DNA of 64,000 bases from SPJN01 sp965229935 (lineage in GTDB: Bacteria > Pseudomonadota > Alphaproteobacteria > SPJN01): positions 1,178,001-1,242,000 of the forward strand of contig CBDDKB010000002.1 of NCBI GenBank assembly GCA_965229935.1. The letters are read 5' to 3'. Positions within the stretch are counted from its first letter, which is position 1; every line of letters starts with the position of its first letter. The notes beneath the pieces were generated by a model. The model did no database searches and was not told the DNA's origin. It was given only the letters and a program-made list of their open reading frames with translations. Positions 17,487 through 27,270 of this stretch are shown in pieces. Position numbers and translations under genes: made by a program.

Positions 17487-18675
17487 CGCCATCAACGACC
17501 TGCGGCCCGGGGTGCAGTACAACCTGATCACCAGCTTGCAGCCCAGACAAAACCTCGCCAGCCTCGCGATTCAGGTGATCCACCTCAAGCCTGGTCAGAT
17601 AGGCGCGGCCACCACGCACAGCCATGACGGCCCATTCGTTCCGATCACGAAACAGCGCCCCCAAGGGGACCTGCAGCGCGTCCTCCCGCTGCCAGATCAC
17701 GACATTGACGGTCACGCGAAATCCGTGGCCCAGCCGTTCCCATTGCTTGAAATCACCATTCAAGGAAATGACGATATTGACCCGTTGTTCTTCGATACCA
17801 AGCGCAGATATTTTCGTGATGCCAAAGGGTTCCACCCTTTTGACCCGCCCTTGCAGGGATGCATCACCACCCCAGTCCGTTACGATGACCGTTGCGCCTT
17901 CTTCAATCCGCACAGCATCAGCGGACAGAACATCAACGACGATTTCAAGGTCGCGAGGATCGCCAAAGGCAGCAATAGGCGTGCCCGCGGCCAACACCGT
18001 CTCGCTTTCCTGCAAGACATGCAGCACAGCGCCGCTGACGGGAGCCTTAATCGGGTAATTTCCCTTGTGCCCGTCCTTCCCATCGGGGCCGATCAAGGCC
18101 GCCTCTGCTGTTGCAAGCTCATAGGCCCGCATGTCAAACACCGCCTGCGCAGTGCGCAATGCCGCCCGACGGGCATCAAGCTCAAGCTCTGCCTGATCGA
18201 GCGTGCGTTGGCTGACTGTGCCTTTTTCCCGCAAAGTTTTAATCCGATCAAAATCACGCGCCGCGAATTTGACTTCTGCTTTCAGCCTTTCAACCTCCTC
18301 CGCAGCGGAGGCACGGGCCGCTGTGGCCGCCTTGACCTGCGCCTCAGCCTGTGCCCGGCTACGTTCATCCAAAATAGTTGGATCGCCCGGCTCCATAACG
18401 GCAACCACTGTTTCTCCTGCAATTACAGTATCGCCAGGCTCCACCTCCACACGTAGCAAGCGCCCAGACACTGGCGCAGACACCTGATAGACGTCGCGAA
18501 TGCGGGTTTCGCCTTCCTCTGCAATCGTTACAGCCATTGGCGCAATGGTGGCGGTTGCCAAATCAACCTCAACACTTTTGGGCCAGGCAAGTATAACCAG
18601 CAGGACCAATGCGACCACGCCGCCACCCACCCAAAGGCGGCGACGCTTGATCCAATCGATAACCCCATTTGGCAT
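17467..18675 (-). CDS. HlyD/RND-type periplasmic adaptor subunit
   Basis: This membrane-fusion protein would link the inner-membrane ABC transporter encoded just upstream to an outer-membrane channel. After a single hydrophobic helix (VGGGVVALVLLVILAW) come a beta-barrel and lipoyl-like half (VSAPVSGRLLRVEVEPGDTV), a long alanine/glutamate-rich coiled-coil hairpin (ARASAAEEVERLKAEVKF region), and the returning lipoyl half (IKAPVSGAVLHVLQE). Two starts are possible: an ATG at 18693 sharing one base with the permease stop (TAATG), or the ATG at 18675, which has GGGAG seven bases ahead and is used here (402 aa). It is the last gene of a three-gene export operon; no TolC-like gene is present. Confidence 0.9.
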   Translation of the reverse strand: MPNGVIDWIKRRRLWVGGGVVALVLLVILAWPKSVEVDLATATIAPMAVTIAEEGETRIRDVYQVSAPVSGRLLRVEVEPGDTVIAGETVVAVMEPGDPTILDERSRAQAEAQVKAATAARASAAEEVERLKAEVKFAARDFDRIKTLREKGTVSQRTLDQAELELDARRAALRTAQAVFDMRAYELATAEAALIGPDGKDGHKGNYPIKAPVSGAVLHVLQESETVLAAGTPIAAFGDPRDLEIVVDVLSADAVRIEEGATVIVTDWGGDASLQGRVKRVEPFGITKISALGIEEQRVNIVISLNGDFKQWERLGHGFRVTVNVVIWQREDALQVPLGALFRDRNEWAVMAVRGGRAYLTRLEVDHLNREAGEVLSGLQAGDQVVLHPGPQVVDGARVAPR

Positions 18676-18692
18676 GCTTTTACTCCCTAGCA

Positions 18693-21062
18693 TTACTCTC
18701 GTGACTTTAGCACAGCCACAAGGTCAAGATGCGCGACCCGCCTGCCCACCAGAACCGCGGACCCGATGGCTGCTGCACTGACCACAAACATTGCCAGAAT
18801 GACGGAACTGCCCTGAAAAACAAAGGGCATCCGCATTAAATCATTCTGCATCGATTGCGCCATCCCATAACTGAAATAATAGCCCAGAACCGCCCCCGGC
18901 AGGAAAGACAGGGCAGTCAAAATTAGTAGCTGACCGATGAGGATAAAGCCGACCTCGCGCACGGTAAAACCAAGAACGCGCAGGCTTGCCAACTCCCGCG
19001 CCTGCTCGCTCAATGCAATGCGCGCGCTATTATATACAACACCGCCTGCGATCAGCATCGCGAACATACTAAACATACCAGCCATGATCAGCATTGACCG
19101 ATCCATCATCTCGCCAAAACTATCAAAGGCTGACAGGCGCGTCGCAACGGACTGCACCATCGGCAGATCAAGCAAATCACGAACAAGGGGCGCCAGCTCA
19201 TCCGGGTCAATCTTGGCCTCAAACTGCTGCATGCGTCCCATTTCGCCTGTCAGGCGGCCAAAGGCCTCTAACGACATATAGGCGCCCTGCCCGACATATA
19301 AACGGACAATCGCTGTTACGGGCATGTCGCGCACATAGCGGCGTCCTGTCAGCATCTCAACAGTGACAAGATCACCTACGCCGACGTCTAACTTTTCTGC
19401 AAGTGATTGGGCTAACACAATCCCGGTTGCGGGCAGGGTGACGGGCTTGCGCTCGTCATCCAGCAATTGCGACAGTTTTGTGCCCTGCTCTCGCGCTATA
19501 ATGCCCGTACGCTCCTCTATAACGCCGTTGCGTAGCTTGACGGACATTGCATGACTGCCCTCGACCCGCAAGATACCTTCGATACTCTCAAGCCCGTGAA
19601 GAGCAGCCTTTGGCCGCGCTTCAACCAGCGCAATTGTAAGATCCTGTGTGTGAGACCTGTAAAAATAGGTATCGAGCAGCGTTCCCGCAGCACCGGAAAA
19701 AAAGTTACCAAGCACGACAATCGCAACCGCAAGCGACATACCAAATACGGTTACAAAGGCACGCATGGGCCGCCTAGTGATATTGCGTAGGACCATCCGC
19801 GCCGGTTCCCGCCATTTGCGGGTCAGACCCATCCGTTCAAGTAAGCTTGGCTTATAATGCGCAGGCGGTTCAGGCGACATCGCCTCCGCCGGTTGTAGGC
19901 GGCTAACCCGCCTGACCGTCACAAACGCCCCCGCGATGGCAGCGCTTGAGCTGACTGCAATTGCGATCAACAGACTTGCTGTATCATTTTGTTGCAACAT
20001 AAAGGGAAAACGGAAGGCGATCTTGTAGAGTTCACCCAACAGGCTCGATAAAACAGCGCCCAACGATGCGCCCAGAACTGCGCCTATTAATGTAATGATC
20101 AGTGCAAAGCCTAGATAGTGCGTCGCTATTTTAAAGTTCTGCATGCCGAACGCCTTGAACAGGCCAATCTGTTCGCGTTCAAGAGAAATCAGGCGGCTCA
20201 TAATCACATTGATCAGAAAGGCGGCAATCGATAAAAACAAAAGCGGGACAACAGTTACCATGGTGCTGAGCTGTTGAATTTCGGAATCGAGCATGGAATC
20301 TGACGGATGATCCGTTCTGTCAAAGGCCCCAGTCCCTCCATAGGGGCGCAAGATTTGATCAAGTTTGCTGATCAACTCATCACTATCCGCGCCCTTCTCT
20401 GCATCGATAATAAGACTGTTAAACGCCCCCTCATAGTCGTAAACAGCATCAAGCAAGTCGCGGTTGGCCCAGAATATGCCAAAGCCTTTTTCATCGGGGA
20501 ACACACTGCCCGCAGGCATGGCATAGACCGTGTCGGCAGATGATCCTATGCCAACAATGGTCAGCTCCATCTTGCGGCCTCGCATTGTCGCCATCAGCTT
20601 ATCGCCTAGCCGCAATCCTACCGCGTTTGCAAAATTGTAATGAGCCACAATCTCATGATCTGCGTGAATGAATGGCATGCGCCCCTGATCGATAACCAAC
20701 CGATTCAAAGTACTGCCCTGCGCAATATGCGGATCGAGAGAGACAAGCTGGCCCCTTGCTGGCACATCAAGCACAGGCACATCAATCAGGGCAACGCCTA
20801 TCACCTTGTCATCCACCCGGCGCACCCCGGGCAGTCTTTCGATTTCACGCCTTAAAAAGCGAGGTGCGCGGTGAACATTCGCAAATATGTCACCAAAGCC
20901 GGTTTGGTCGTAATAGACCTGCCGCGTTGTCTCCAACGTCTTGATGGTATTGAGCGCAGCAACCATCAGCGCAATGCCAGAGGCGATGATCAACGCAACG
21001 GCGATGACGGACCCACGCAAGCGCCATAAATCCCGCAACAGTTTTTTGTTTAGTGCGCTCAT
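18693..21062 (-). CDS. ABC transporter permease, FtsX/MacB-like
   Basis: A 789-aa integral membrane protein with two FtsX-type units: an N-terminal helix (GSVIAVALIIASGIALMV), a large periplasmic domain, three helices (around VPLLFLSIAAFLINVIM), then a second helix, periplasmic domain and terminal three-helix block (LLILTALSFLPGAVLGYYF). This doubled layout is that of DevC/LolC-type or long MacB-like permeases, which move substrates from the periplasmic face rather than across the membrane. It lies 6 bases after the ATPase gene and abuts the adaptor gene, so all three form one tripartite exporter. The substrate is unknown. Confidence 0.9.
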   Translation of the reverse strand: MSALNKKLLRDLWRLRGSVIAVALIIASGIALMVAALNTIKTLETTRQVYYDQTGFGDIFANVHRAPRFLRREIERLPGVRRVDDKVIGVALIDVPVLDVPARGQLVSLDPHIAQGSTLNRLVIDQGRMPFIHADHEIVAHYNFANAVGLRLGDKLMATMRGRKMELTIVGIGSSADTVYAMPAGSVFPDEKGFGIFWANRDLLDAVYDYEGAFNSLIIDAEKGADSDELISKLDQILRPYGGTGAFDRTDHPSDSMLDSEIQQLSTMVTVVPLLFLSIAAFLINVIMSRLISLEREQIGLFKAFGMQNFKIATHYLGFALIITLIGAVLGASLGAVLSSLLGELYKIAFRFPFMLQQNDTASLLIAIAVSSSAAIAGAFVTVRRVSRLQPAEAMSPEPPAHYKPSLLERMGLTRKWREPARMVLRNITRRPMRAFVTVFGMSLAVAIVVLGNFFSGAAGTLLDTYFYRSHTQDLTIALVEARPKAALHGLESIEGILRVEGSHAMSVKLRNGVIEERTGIIAREQGTKLSQLLDDERKPVTLPATGIVLAQSLAEKLDVGVGDLVTVEMLTGRRYVRDMPVTAIVRLYVGQGAYMSLEAFGRLTGEMGRMQQFEAKIDPDELAPLVRDLLDLPMVQSVATRLSAFDSFGEMMDRSMLIMAGMFSMFAMLIAGGVVYNSARIALSEQARELASLRVLGFTVREVGFILIGQLLILTALSFLPGAVLGYYFSYGMAQSMQNDLMRMPFVFQGSSVILAMFVVSAAAIGSAVLVGRRVAHLDLVAVLKSRE

Positions 21063-21068
21063 CCCTGA

Positions 21069-21812
21069 TCACCATTCCAACTCATCAGGCTGGGTCTTTT
21101 GCGTATTACGCTCATCAGAAACTATTTTACCGTCTGCCATCCGCAACACGCGGTCCGCCATGGCGGCCATACCGACATTGTGGGTGATGATAATTGTTGT
21201 TGTGCCCAATGTTTTGTTGACGTGATCAAGGGCCACCAAAACTGATCGACCCGTAGTACTATCAAGTGCGCCCGTCGGTTCGTCTGCAAACAATAGCGTG
21301 GGCCGCTTTGCGATAGCGCGCGCGACAGCAACGCGCTGTTGTTCACCCCCCGACATCTCAGCCGGGAAATGGTTCAGGCGTTTGGCAAGTCCGACCAGAC
21401 CCAAAGCCTCATCAGGAGGCAAAGGGTCATCAGACATTTCAGTTACCAGCCCCACATTTTCACGCGCAGTTAGACTGGCCACCAAATTATAGAACTGAAA
21501 AATGAAGCCAATATAATGACGCCGAAAAGAGGTCCGCTCATCCTCTGTTGCCTTGGCGATATCTTTACCCCGAAAAAGAACAGAGCCTGAGGTAGGTGCG
21601 TCTAGCCCACCAAGAATATTCAGCAATGTTGATTTGCCAGACCCAGAGGCCCCCAGCAACACCACAAGATCAGACGGATAAAGGTCTAGGCTGACATCAT
21701 CTAGTGCCATAATTTTTGCCTGCCCTTCCCCATAGGATTTGGAAAGGTGCCGGGCAGACAATATCGGCTCACGTTCGGGCGCAAGCTCTGTTGCGATGGC
21801 CTGGTCGCTCAT
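21069..21812 (-). CDS. ABC transporter ATP-binding protein, LolD/MacB type
   Basis: A 247-aa nucleotide-binding subunit with Walker A GASGSGKST (54-62), Q-loop FIFQFYNLVASLT, signature MSGGEQQRVAVARA, Walker B LLFADEPTGALD and H-loop IIITHN. The insertions and the TGALD variant place it in the LolD/MacB/FtsE group, which pairs with FtsX-type permeases such as the one encoded 6 bases downstream. It is the first gene of the exporter operon. The 70 bases upstream lead back to the GH2 gene on the same strand, so readthrough from that gene is possible. Confidence 0.93.
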   Translation of the reverse strand: MSDQAIATELAPEREPILSARHLSKSYGEGQAKIMALDDVSLDLYPSDLVVLLGASGSGKSTLLNILGGLDAPTSGSVLFRGKDIAKATEDERTSFRRHYIGFIFQFYNLVASLTARENVGLVTEMSDDPLPPDEALGLVGLAKRLNHFPAEMSGGEQQRVAVARAIAKRPTLLFADEPTGALDSTTGRSVLVALDHVNKTLGTTTIIITHNVGMAAMADRVLRMADGKIVSDERNTQKTQPDELEW

Positions 21813-21883
21813 ACCCCATTGTGGGCGTAGAGGCGCCGGAATAGCAACAGCAAACTGATTGAATTACTTGTGAAAACTTCCGC

Positions 21884-23896
21884 CTATTTCATGTTCTGAT
21901 AATGCTGCTGCAAGACAAAAAACGCCTTTTTCTTTTGCCCGGTCTCAGACACCAGCCCCTTGCGATTGTAATAATCCTGCACACCGTTTAAGGGCCGCAT
22001 ATAGGAGCGGAAGTCACGCAGAACCCAAGGCGACATACCGGCCAATTGCGCGCTACGTTCAAGCATAGAAAGCTGCCGTTCATAGACCTTGACCTGATAG
22101 TCCTCTGACCAGATCGGTGCTTCAGGGTCGCTATAGCCGGCTTTTGCCCCAGCCCCGAATTCAGAGATGATCAAGGGCTTGTCAAACACTGTGCCGATTG
22201 TGACTTCGTCCATCATATCGAAAATAATCCGGCGTGCGTCTGCTTCAGGTAATGGGACGATCAGCGGGATGAAAGCTGCATAATACCAACCAAAATATTC
22301 ATTGATGGCTACCACGTCCACAAACTCACCCAACGGGTCTTCTGATCGCATATCTGGGGCCGAAGCAGGCCCGATATTCCCCAACCAAGCCGCTGCCTTA
22401 GCAATAGCACTTGGGAAAAAGCCAATCTCCTCCGCCAAGGCCTGTTTGGTTTCATCACTTACCAGCGGATCATTCAAGGCGCGCGAGACAACGGCATAAC
22501 CGATGGCCTCAAGCTCCTTCCGGCCTGTCAGCAGCGCCGCGGAAACCAACCTTGTGTCATCCAGCCGCCGCACCTCGTCAGCAAGCGCCTCCAGAAACTC
22601 CAACCGCTCTTCAGATTCTGGTGTTTCATTTGCGATAGACCATATCACAATACTGGCGCGATTGGCGTCTCGATGGACCATCTCGCCGATCATGTGCTTT
22701 GCCTTTTCGAGAACAGCTTCGTCCTCAAAAGCGATTTGCCAATAAACAGGCACCTCTGACCAGATCATCAGACCTAACTCATCCGCCAACCTTGTTGTCG
22801 CCGCATCATGCGGGTAATGGGCAAGCCTGACAAAATTCGCGCCCAATTCCTTGGCCAAACCTAGCATCGCCTTCGCATCTTCAGGTCCCTGACTGCGACC
22901 TTCCTGCAGAATAGATTCTTCATGCATGGCAACCCCTTTAAGGAAGACAGGGCTGCCATTCAGCAAAATCTCTGTCCCGCGCGTTTCGACAGTGCGAAAC
23001 CCAACCCGGTCAGAAACTTCGTCACTTCCCATCGAGACAATCACATCATAAAGCTGGGGCGTGTCTGGTGACCAAAGCACTGCATCACTGACATCCAAAT
23101 TCATGTAAAGCGCACCGGAACTGTCTGTCTGTACTGTGCGATCTATGCCGAGCGCTGGAATGGTAACATTTACATCTGTGCGGGCTGACACCCCGGCCAT
23201 GTCTATGCGGACCCTTGCCTGTTTGGTTTCATAATCCTTTAAATAAATGACAAAGTTTTCGATATAGGCTTCGGGAACAGTTACCAAAGAAACAGACCGC
23301 GTGATCCCGCCAAAGTGAAGCCAATCTGCCCACCTAGTCGGAATTGTATGCGTGCCATGCAGATTATCGACCTTTACGACCAAGCTGTGCTCGCCCGGCT
23401 TGGACAGCGCTTCTGTGACGTCAAAGGCAAAGGGCGTGAAGCCACCTTCATGTTCACCTATAAACTTCCCATCAATCCAGACTTTCGCCCGATAGCTGAC
23501 AGCACCGAAGTGAAGGAACTGCCGCCCCTCCTGGGCGCCGTCACTATCAATGACCCGGCGATACCAGACCGTGCGGTCATAAAAAAACAGTTCAGCCTTT
23601 TGGCTATTCCAATCACCTGGCACAGCCAATGTCTGGCTGTCATCAAACGCAAACTCAACCAAATTTTGCGGGCCGCGCGGTGGGTTCAAAAAATAGCCAC
23701 GCTCTGGGATATCACCACCGAAGGGACTTGAATCGCCAAGCCCCAAGGGATCGACAATAATTTGCCAATCCCCATTCAACGAAACGCGCTGACGCTGCTC
23801 AACAAGATTGGGCACGGCGACCGCAATTCCCGATGACAGTATTGTGACTGCCATAACAACGCCCCAGCAAAGACGCATGATCAGATGAGATTTCAT
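21884..23896 (-). CDS. Secreted glycoside hydrolase family 2 protein (beta-glucuronidase-like)
   Basis: A 670-aa enzyme with a signal peptide (residues ~1-28, VVMAVTILSSGIAVA). It has the GH2 layout: an N-terminal jelly-roll sugar-binding domain (WYRRVIDSDG...), an immunoglobulin-like domain, and a TIM barrel. The acid/base glutamate lies in WSIANETPESEER and the nucleophile glutamate in LIISEFGAGA. By pattern it resembles beta-glucuronidases or beta-galactosidases acting in the periplasm or outside the cell; the sugar is not deducible. GAGGAAGG precedes the ATG. No other carbohydrate-active gene or sugar transporter stands next to it. Confidence 0.88.
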   Translation of the reverse strand: MKSHLIMRLCWGVVMAVTILSSGIAVAVPNLVEQRQRVSLNGDWQIIVDPLGLGDSSPFGGDIPERGYFLNPPRGPQNLVEFAFDDSQTLAVPGDWNSQKAELFFYDRTVWYRRVIDSDGAQEGRQFLHFGAVSYRAKVWIDGKFIGEHEGGFTPFAFDVTEALSKPGEHSLVVKVDNLHGTHTIPTRWADWLHFGGITRSVSLVTVPEAYIENFVIYLKDYETKQARVRIDMAGVSARTDVNVTIPALGIDRTVQTDSSGALYMNLDVSDAVLWSPDTPQLYDVIVSMGSDEVSDRVGFRTVETRGTEILLNGSPVFLKGVAMHEESILQEGRSQGPEDAKAMLGLAKELGANFVRLAHYPHDAATTRLADELGLMIWSEVPVYWQIAFEDEAVLEKAKHMIGEMVHRDANRASIVIWSIANETPESEERLEFLEALADEVRRLDDTRLVSAALLTGRKELEAIGYAVVSRALNDPLVSDETKQALAEEIGFFPSAIAKAAAWLGNIGPASAPDMRSEDPLGEFVDVVAINEYFGWYYAAFIPLIVPLPEADARRIIFDMMDEVTIGTVFDKPLIISEFGAGAKAGYSDPEAPIWSEDYQVKVYERQLSMLERSAQLAGMSPWVLRDFRSYMRPLNGVQDYYNRKGLVSETGQKKKAFFVLQQHYQNMK

Positions 23897-24064
23897 AGAA
23901 CCTTCCTCAAATATTTATTGGTCCTACAATGGAAAGCGGCGGGAGCACAGTCAAGAAAATAGACTATCGGATGTCTACCGTTGGGTCCGGAAACAGCCTA
24001 AGGGTCGTTGGGCGAGGAGGAATTCTGACTTGCCATAGGGACACAGGCAAGAACTGCGCAAAGC

Positions 24065-24610
24065 CTATCTGCGTGACAGGACTATCATTGTGAAAAGCAG
24101 GATAACAGAACAGACGATCGCGACTATCGTTCCCACCCACCAAAGCGCAGTATAGCTCGGTTGCGAGATAGCTAGGACCACGCTTCCAAACCAAAGCCAC
24201 CCCGCGAAAACGAAACGGATGATCAAAGAGACCATATTATCGGTTTCGTTAACCGGGGCCTCTGCCTTCCCTGTGAGCACCGAAATACGATCGGTGCCTG
24301 CTACAAAAATGGGAATCATCAGGCGATAAAAAAGTGCACATAGCACGGTCCACAGCAACAGACTTTCCCAGCCAAATATGCCAAGCGTAAGAATAAACCC
24401 AGCGAGATAGGTGCCGAGCATCACAACGACGAAATGAACGACAAAGCCAAGACGTTGTTCATCGTCAAACCGATATGCGCCACCAAACCGTCCGAATGGG
24501 CGCAGGGCGGCGTAACCGCCCTTGTCCACGGCGAGAAGCCAAGGTTCGACAAGCTTTCCCAGCCCGGCCCGGAACAAGAAGTCGCCAGCTTTTACAATAT
24601 AGTCATACAT
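24065..24610 (-). CDS. Integral membrane protein of unknown function
   Basis: A 181-aa protein with about four hydrophobic segments: LGFVVHFVVVMLGTYLAGFIL, a following WESLLLWTVLCALFYRLMI, then two near the C-terminus (IIRFVFAGWLWFGSVVLAIS and VGTIVAIVCSVILLFTMIVL region). The ~55-residue N-terminal part before the first helix is amphipathic. I do not recognise a family. The open frame begins at TTG 24634, but the ATG at 24610 has AGGGG just ahead and is preferred. It precedes no obvious partner; the three DsbD-alpha-like genes lie upstream on the same strand, 71 bases away, and may share a transcript. Confidence 0.6.
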   Translation of the reverse strand: MYDYIVKAGDFLFRAGLGKLVEPWLLAVDKGGYAALRPFGRFGGAYRFDDEQRLGFVVHFVVVMLGTYLAGFILTLGIFGWESLLLWTVLCALFYRLMIPIFVAGTDRISVLTGKAEAPVNETDNMVSLIIRFVFAGWLWFGSVVLAISQPSYTALWWVGTIVAIVCSVILLFTMIVLSRR

Positions 24611-24681
24611 CTGCCCCTCGATGCGTAGCTCCAAAATTTTTGGTGACCGTCCCTAGTCCCCATTCAATTCCCAACAGATTG

Positions 24682-25569
24682 TCAAAGGCGCGTGCCAGGC
24701 TTTAATCGGCCCGGCTCAATCCGGAAACGATATTCATATATATCTACCTTATTGTAGTTTTTTCCTTTTACGCGCGTGCTTGCACCGAACACGATCGTTA
24801 TATGTTGTCCAATCAGGTCAAGCATGCGCCCGCCATCTGGGTCTGGATTAAAGCTCATATTATGCCCGACACGATCTTTTTCAAAATCAGCCACCGCACG
24901 ACCATCTTCAAATAGTGCCAATATGAAATCTGCCATACAATTTTCCGACCCTGTCATAATGACATCACCGTACCACCTGTTCGGTGCATCGTAGCTTGGG
25001 TGTTCCTCATAGATCGCGCGCATGCCGCACGGATCTACCTTTTTGGGAATCTCCAGATGCCACTTTGTCAGGTCGGTTTTTGGCGCATCAGGGATCGCTA
25101 GCGACGCCCTTTGTGTGTGCCGATGGCAATCGGTTAATTTCCTGCAATCGGAATAGGTGACATTTACGGATAGTGTCGCTGTTGCCCCTGTCAAACGCGC
25201 CCTGCCAATTAAAACAACTTCCTCATTATAGCCTGACCTTACAAAACGTTCGCCTTTAACACCTTGGACATAAGGCCAATCAACAATGATTTTTTCTGTA
25301 TCAATGCCTGTCGAGCCTGACCAATCCAATAGCGTTCGCAGTTCAGGTTTTACCCAATCATTTTTATCTGCGTCCCACTCAGTATCGACATTAGCGCGCC
25401 AGAATGTGCCCCGCCCCTTGCCGACATAGATACGCACCCCAAAATGGACAAACCCATTTTCAACCTTCTCAAACAACAGTGTGACACCCGGCGATGGGTT
25501 GGCATGGGCCATCGATGTCAGGCCAAGAAACAGCATCACACCAACAAAGACATCTCTTAATCCGGCCAT
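24682..25569 (-). CDS. Secreted DsbD-alpha/ScsB N-domain-like protein, paralogue 3
   Basis: A 295-aa exported protein: signal peptide residues ~1-22 (FVGVMLFLGLTSMAHA). The mature part begins GVTLLFEKVENGFVHFGVRI, then TFWRANVDTEWD, LDWSGSTGIDTEKI and VDWPYVQG. The order W-x-DWSGS-xx-WP and the later YSDCRKLTDC pair resemble the periplasmic N-terminal domain of DsbD/ScsB thiol-disulfide proteins, but no membrane domain or thioredoxin domain follows. A C-terminal region of ~130 residues is shared by the three tandem copies. It would act in the periplasm; redox function is inferred only from the cysteine pair. The ATG at 25569 (AGGAGAG ahead) is preferred to the GTG three bases earlier. Confidence 0.65.
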   Translation of the reverse strand: MAGLRDVFVGVMLFLGLTSMAHANPSPGVTLLFEKVENGFVHFGVRIYVGKGRGTFWRANVDTEWDADKNDWVKPELRTLLDWSGSTGIDTEKIIVDWPYVQGVKGERFVRSGYNEEVVLIGRARLTGATATLSVNVTYSDCRKLTDCHRHTQRASLAIPDAPKTDLTKWHLEIPKKVDPCGMRAIYEEHPSYDAPNRWYGDVIMTGSENCMADFILALFEDGRAVADFEKDRVGHNMSFNPDPDGGRMLDLIGQHITIVFGASTRVKGKNYNKVDIYEYRFRIEPGRLKPGTRL

Positions 25570-25622
25570 CACACTCTCCTGTCTTTCACCCGGGGTTTGC
25601 GCTCACGGGCCGCGCTACGACG

Positions 25623-26465
25623 TCATCGTCCGGTAATGCCCTCTCGGACCAATAGCTTAGATTCAAAATATTGATCGACCTGATAAGGCTGCCCCCGCGC
25701 CGGAACCAGTGCGCGGTAATACAAGGTGACGGTTTTCCCAATCAATTCGGGGCGAAGGTCACGCCAACGAAATTTCACATCACGGGACCGGACGCCGCCG
25801 CCATAAGTATCTATTTTTCCAGTGCCATCACCAAAATCAATATAGAGTGATCCAAAAATACAGTATGGCGATCCCTGTAATGTTAAGCTGCTGGTGATCT
25901 TCTTTTTGTCATAGGGATAGGTATGTTCTTCGTAAAACAACAGCAAACCACAGGGGTTTTCCCGTCTTTGGGCCTTGCTGCGCTTAGCAGATAAATTCAC
26001 CGCAGACGCATTGGGCATATCCAGCGACAATTGCGTTGATTTTCGTTCACAAATATCCTCGCGAGATGCCTTGCAGTCTGAATAATCCAGATTGAGGACA
26101 AGTTTAGCATCGGCCTTTTGCAGCGGCACCTTTCCCAATAAAATCAGCTCTTCCTTATAGGCTATGCCATAGCCGCCAGCATCGTCAGTATATATCGGCA
26201 TTGGCCAATCCAACGTAATGGCCGCAGGGTCAACACCTGTGGAGCCTGACCAATCAAGCGCTGGTGGATTGCTCCTTTTACCTGTCTTTGCAAGCCAGTG
26301 GGTATAACGTTTTTTGCCCAAGCCTATCTTCAGCGCGAAATAGGCGTGTCCGTTTTCAATGCGTTCAAACAGCAATTGCGGCCCATTGCCAGCAACGGCC
26401 TGTGCGGGCATGACGGCCAAAATGGTCAGCCCCAAAGCCAATGATATTTTTCGAAGCAAGGTCAT
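25623..26465 (-). CDS. Secreted DsbD-alpha/ScsB N-domain-like protein, paralogue 2
   Basis: The 280-aa product starts MTLLRKISLALGLTILAVMP and is cut near VPAQAVA-like residues ~22-25, so it is exported. It repeats the plan of its neighbours: GPQLLFERIENGHAYFALKI, ALDWSGSTGVDPAAITLDWP, EELILLGKVPL and a cysteine pair in LDYSDCKASREDIC. The first 18 codons of the longer frame (from 26519) are charged and overlap the upstream gene, so the internal ATG at 26465 is used. It is the middle of three paralogues that are far diverged outside the shared motifs, meaning an old duplication. No membrane segment follows the signal. Confidence 0.65.
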   Translation of the reverse strand: MTLLRKISLALGLTILAVMPAQAVAGNGPQLLFERIENGHAYFALKIGLGKKRYTHWLAKTGKRSNPPALDWSGSTGVDPAAITLDWPMPIYTDDAGGYGIAYKEELILLGKVPLQKADAKLVLNLDYSDCKASREDICERKSTQLSLDMPNASAVNLSAKRSKAQRRENPCGLLLFYEEHTYPYDKKKITSSLTLQGSPYCIFGSLYIDFGDGTGKIDTYGGGVRSRDVKFRWRDLRPELIGKTVTLYYRALVPARGQPYQVDQYFESKLLVREGITGR

Positions 26466-26481
26466 TGCACGGCGGCAATCT

Positions 26482-27270
26482 CTATTCTTCTGTGACACGT
26501 GTCTGCACTTCAATGGCATTCTGGGGTAGCCCGGTAGTGATGGTTAGCAAACCACCAATTCGTGACTTACCATCATCGGGCATGAAAAAGCTGCTCTGAC
26601 CTTGGGGCGGTAAATTTTCCTTTACATCAACTGAACCGTCCGGCCATTCAACAATCAACAGGCCCTTGATCTTCTCTGCCCCTGCGTTGACGTTGAACTC
26701 CAACCAACCATCATCCATCGTGCCAAGCGTTGCGGACCAGCCTTGCGCGCTTGTTTTTCTGGGCACTGCCTGACGCCATTTAGACATGTCATAGGCCTTC
26801 GATGCCGGTATTTTCAGGCTCATCTGTTGTTCGACATAATGGCATTTTCGTCGACACAGGGCGTAATCAGCGTCAAGCTTGATCATCGCCTTACTGGCAG
26901 TCATTCTGGCCTTCATCGGGATAATCACATCAATGCTGTATCCCAACAGGGGCGTATCATCTTGCAGATACATCAATGTTGGAAGTGGCCAGTCAACATT
27001 TACTGACCCAATATCAATACCGCTAGAGCCGGACCAATCAAACTGAGTTGGCTTTTGGTCGCGCAGAAATGGTGTACGCCAAAAGGTCTTGTAGCCGCCG
27101 GGTAGATGAATCCAGAGATTGAAATAGACCTCTCCGTTTTCAATCTTATCAAAATACAACCTAGCGCCAGGTTTTTCCTGTGCTTGCGCTTGTGCGGCAA
27201 AGATCACAGCGGACAAGGCCACTGCCATAAGACCGAAAAAGTGCGAATTCGCCTGCCTGCGTTTGAACAT
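26482..27270 (-). CDS. Secreted DsbD-alpha/ScsB N-domain-like protein, paralogue 1
   Basis: The 262-aa first member of the tandem set. Signal peptide residues ~1-30 (FFGLMAVALSAVIFAAQAQA). The mature part has GARLYFDKIENGEVYFNLWI, TFWRTPFLRDQKPTQFDWSG, SSGIDIGSVNVDWPLPT and, closest of the three to the DsbD pattern, DADYALCRRKCHYVEQQ. The C-terminal half differs from the others and ends in a short basic/acidic tail. The longer frame begins at TTG 27288; the ATG at 27270 has GGGGGG six bases ahead. It heads the run of genes that follows to 24065. Confidence 0.65.
   Translation of the reverse strand: MFKRRQANSHFFGLMAVALSAVIFAAQAQAQEKPGARLYFDKIENGEVYFNLWIHLPGGYKTFWRTPFLRDQKPTQFDWSGSSGIDIGSVNVDWPLPTLMYLQDDTPLLGYSIDVIIPMKARMTASKAMIKLDADYALCRRKCHYVEQQMSLKIPASKAYDMSKWRQAVPRKTSAQGWSATLGTMDDGWLEFNVNAGAEKIKGLLIVEWPDGSVDVKENLPPQGQSSFFMPDDGKSRIGGLLTITTGLPQNAIEVQTRVTEE

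Noticed and set aside
17431..18456. 341-codon plus-strand frame opposite the HlyD gene
   Set aside because: It is the antisense of a recognised adaptor protein and has no domain of its own.
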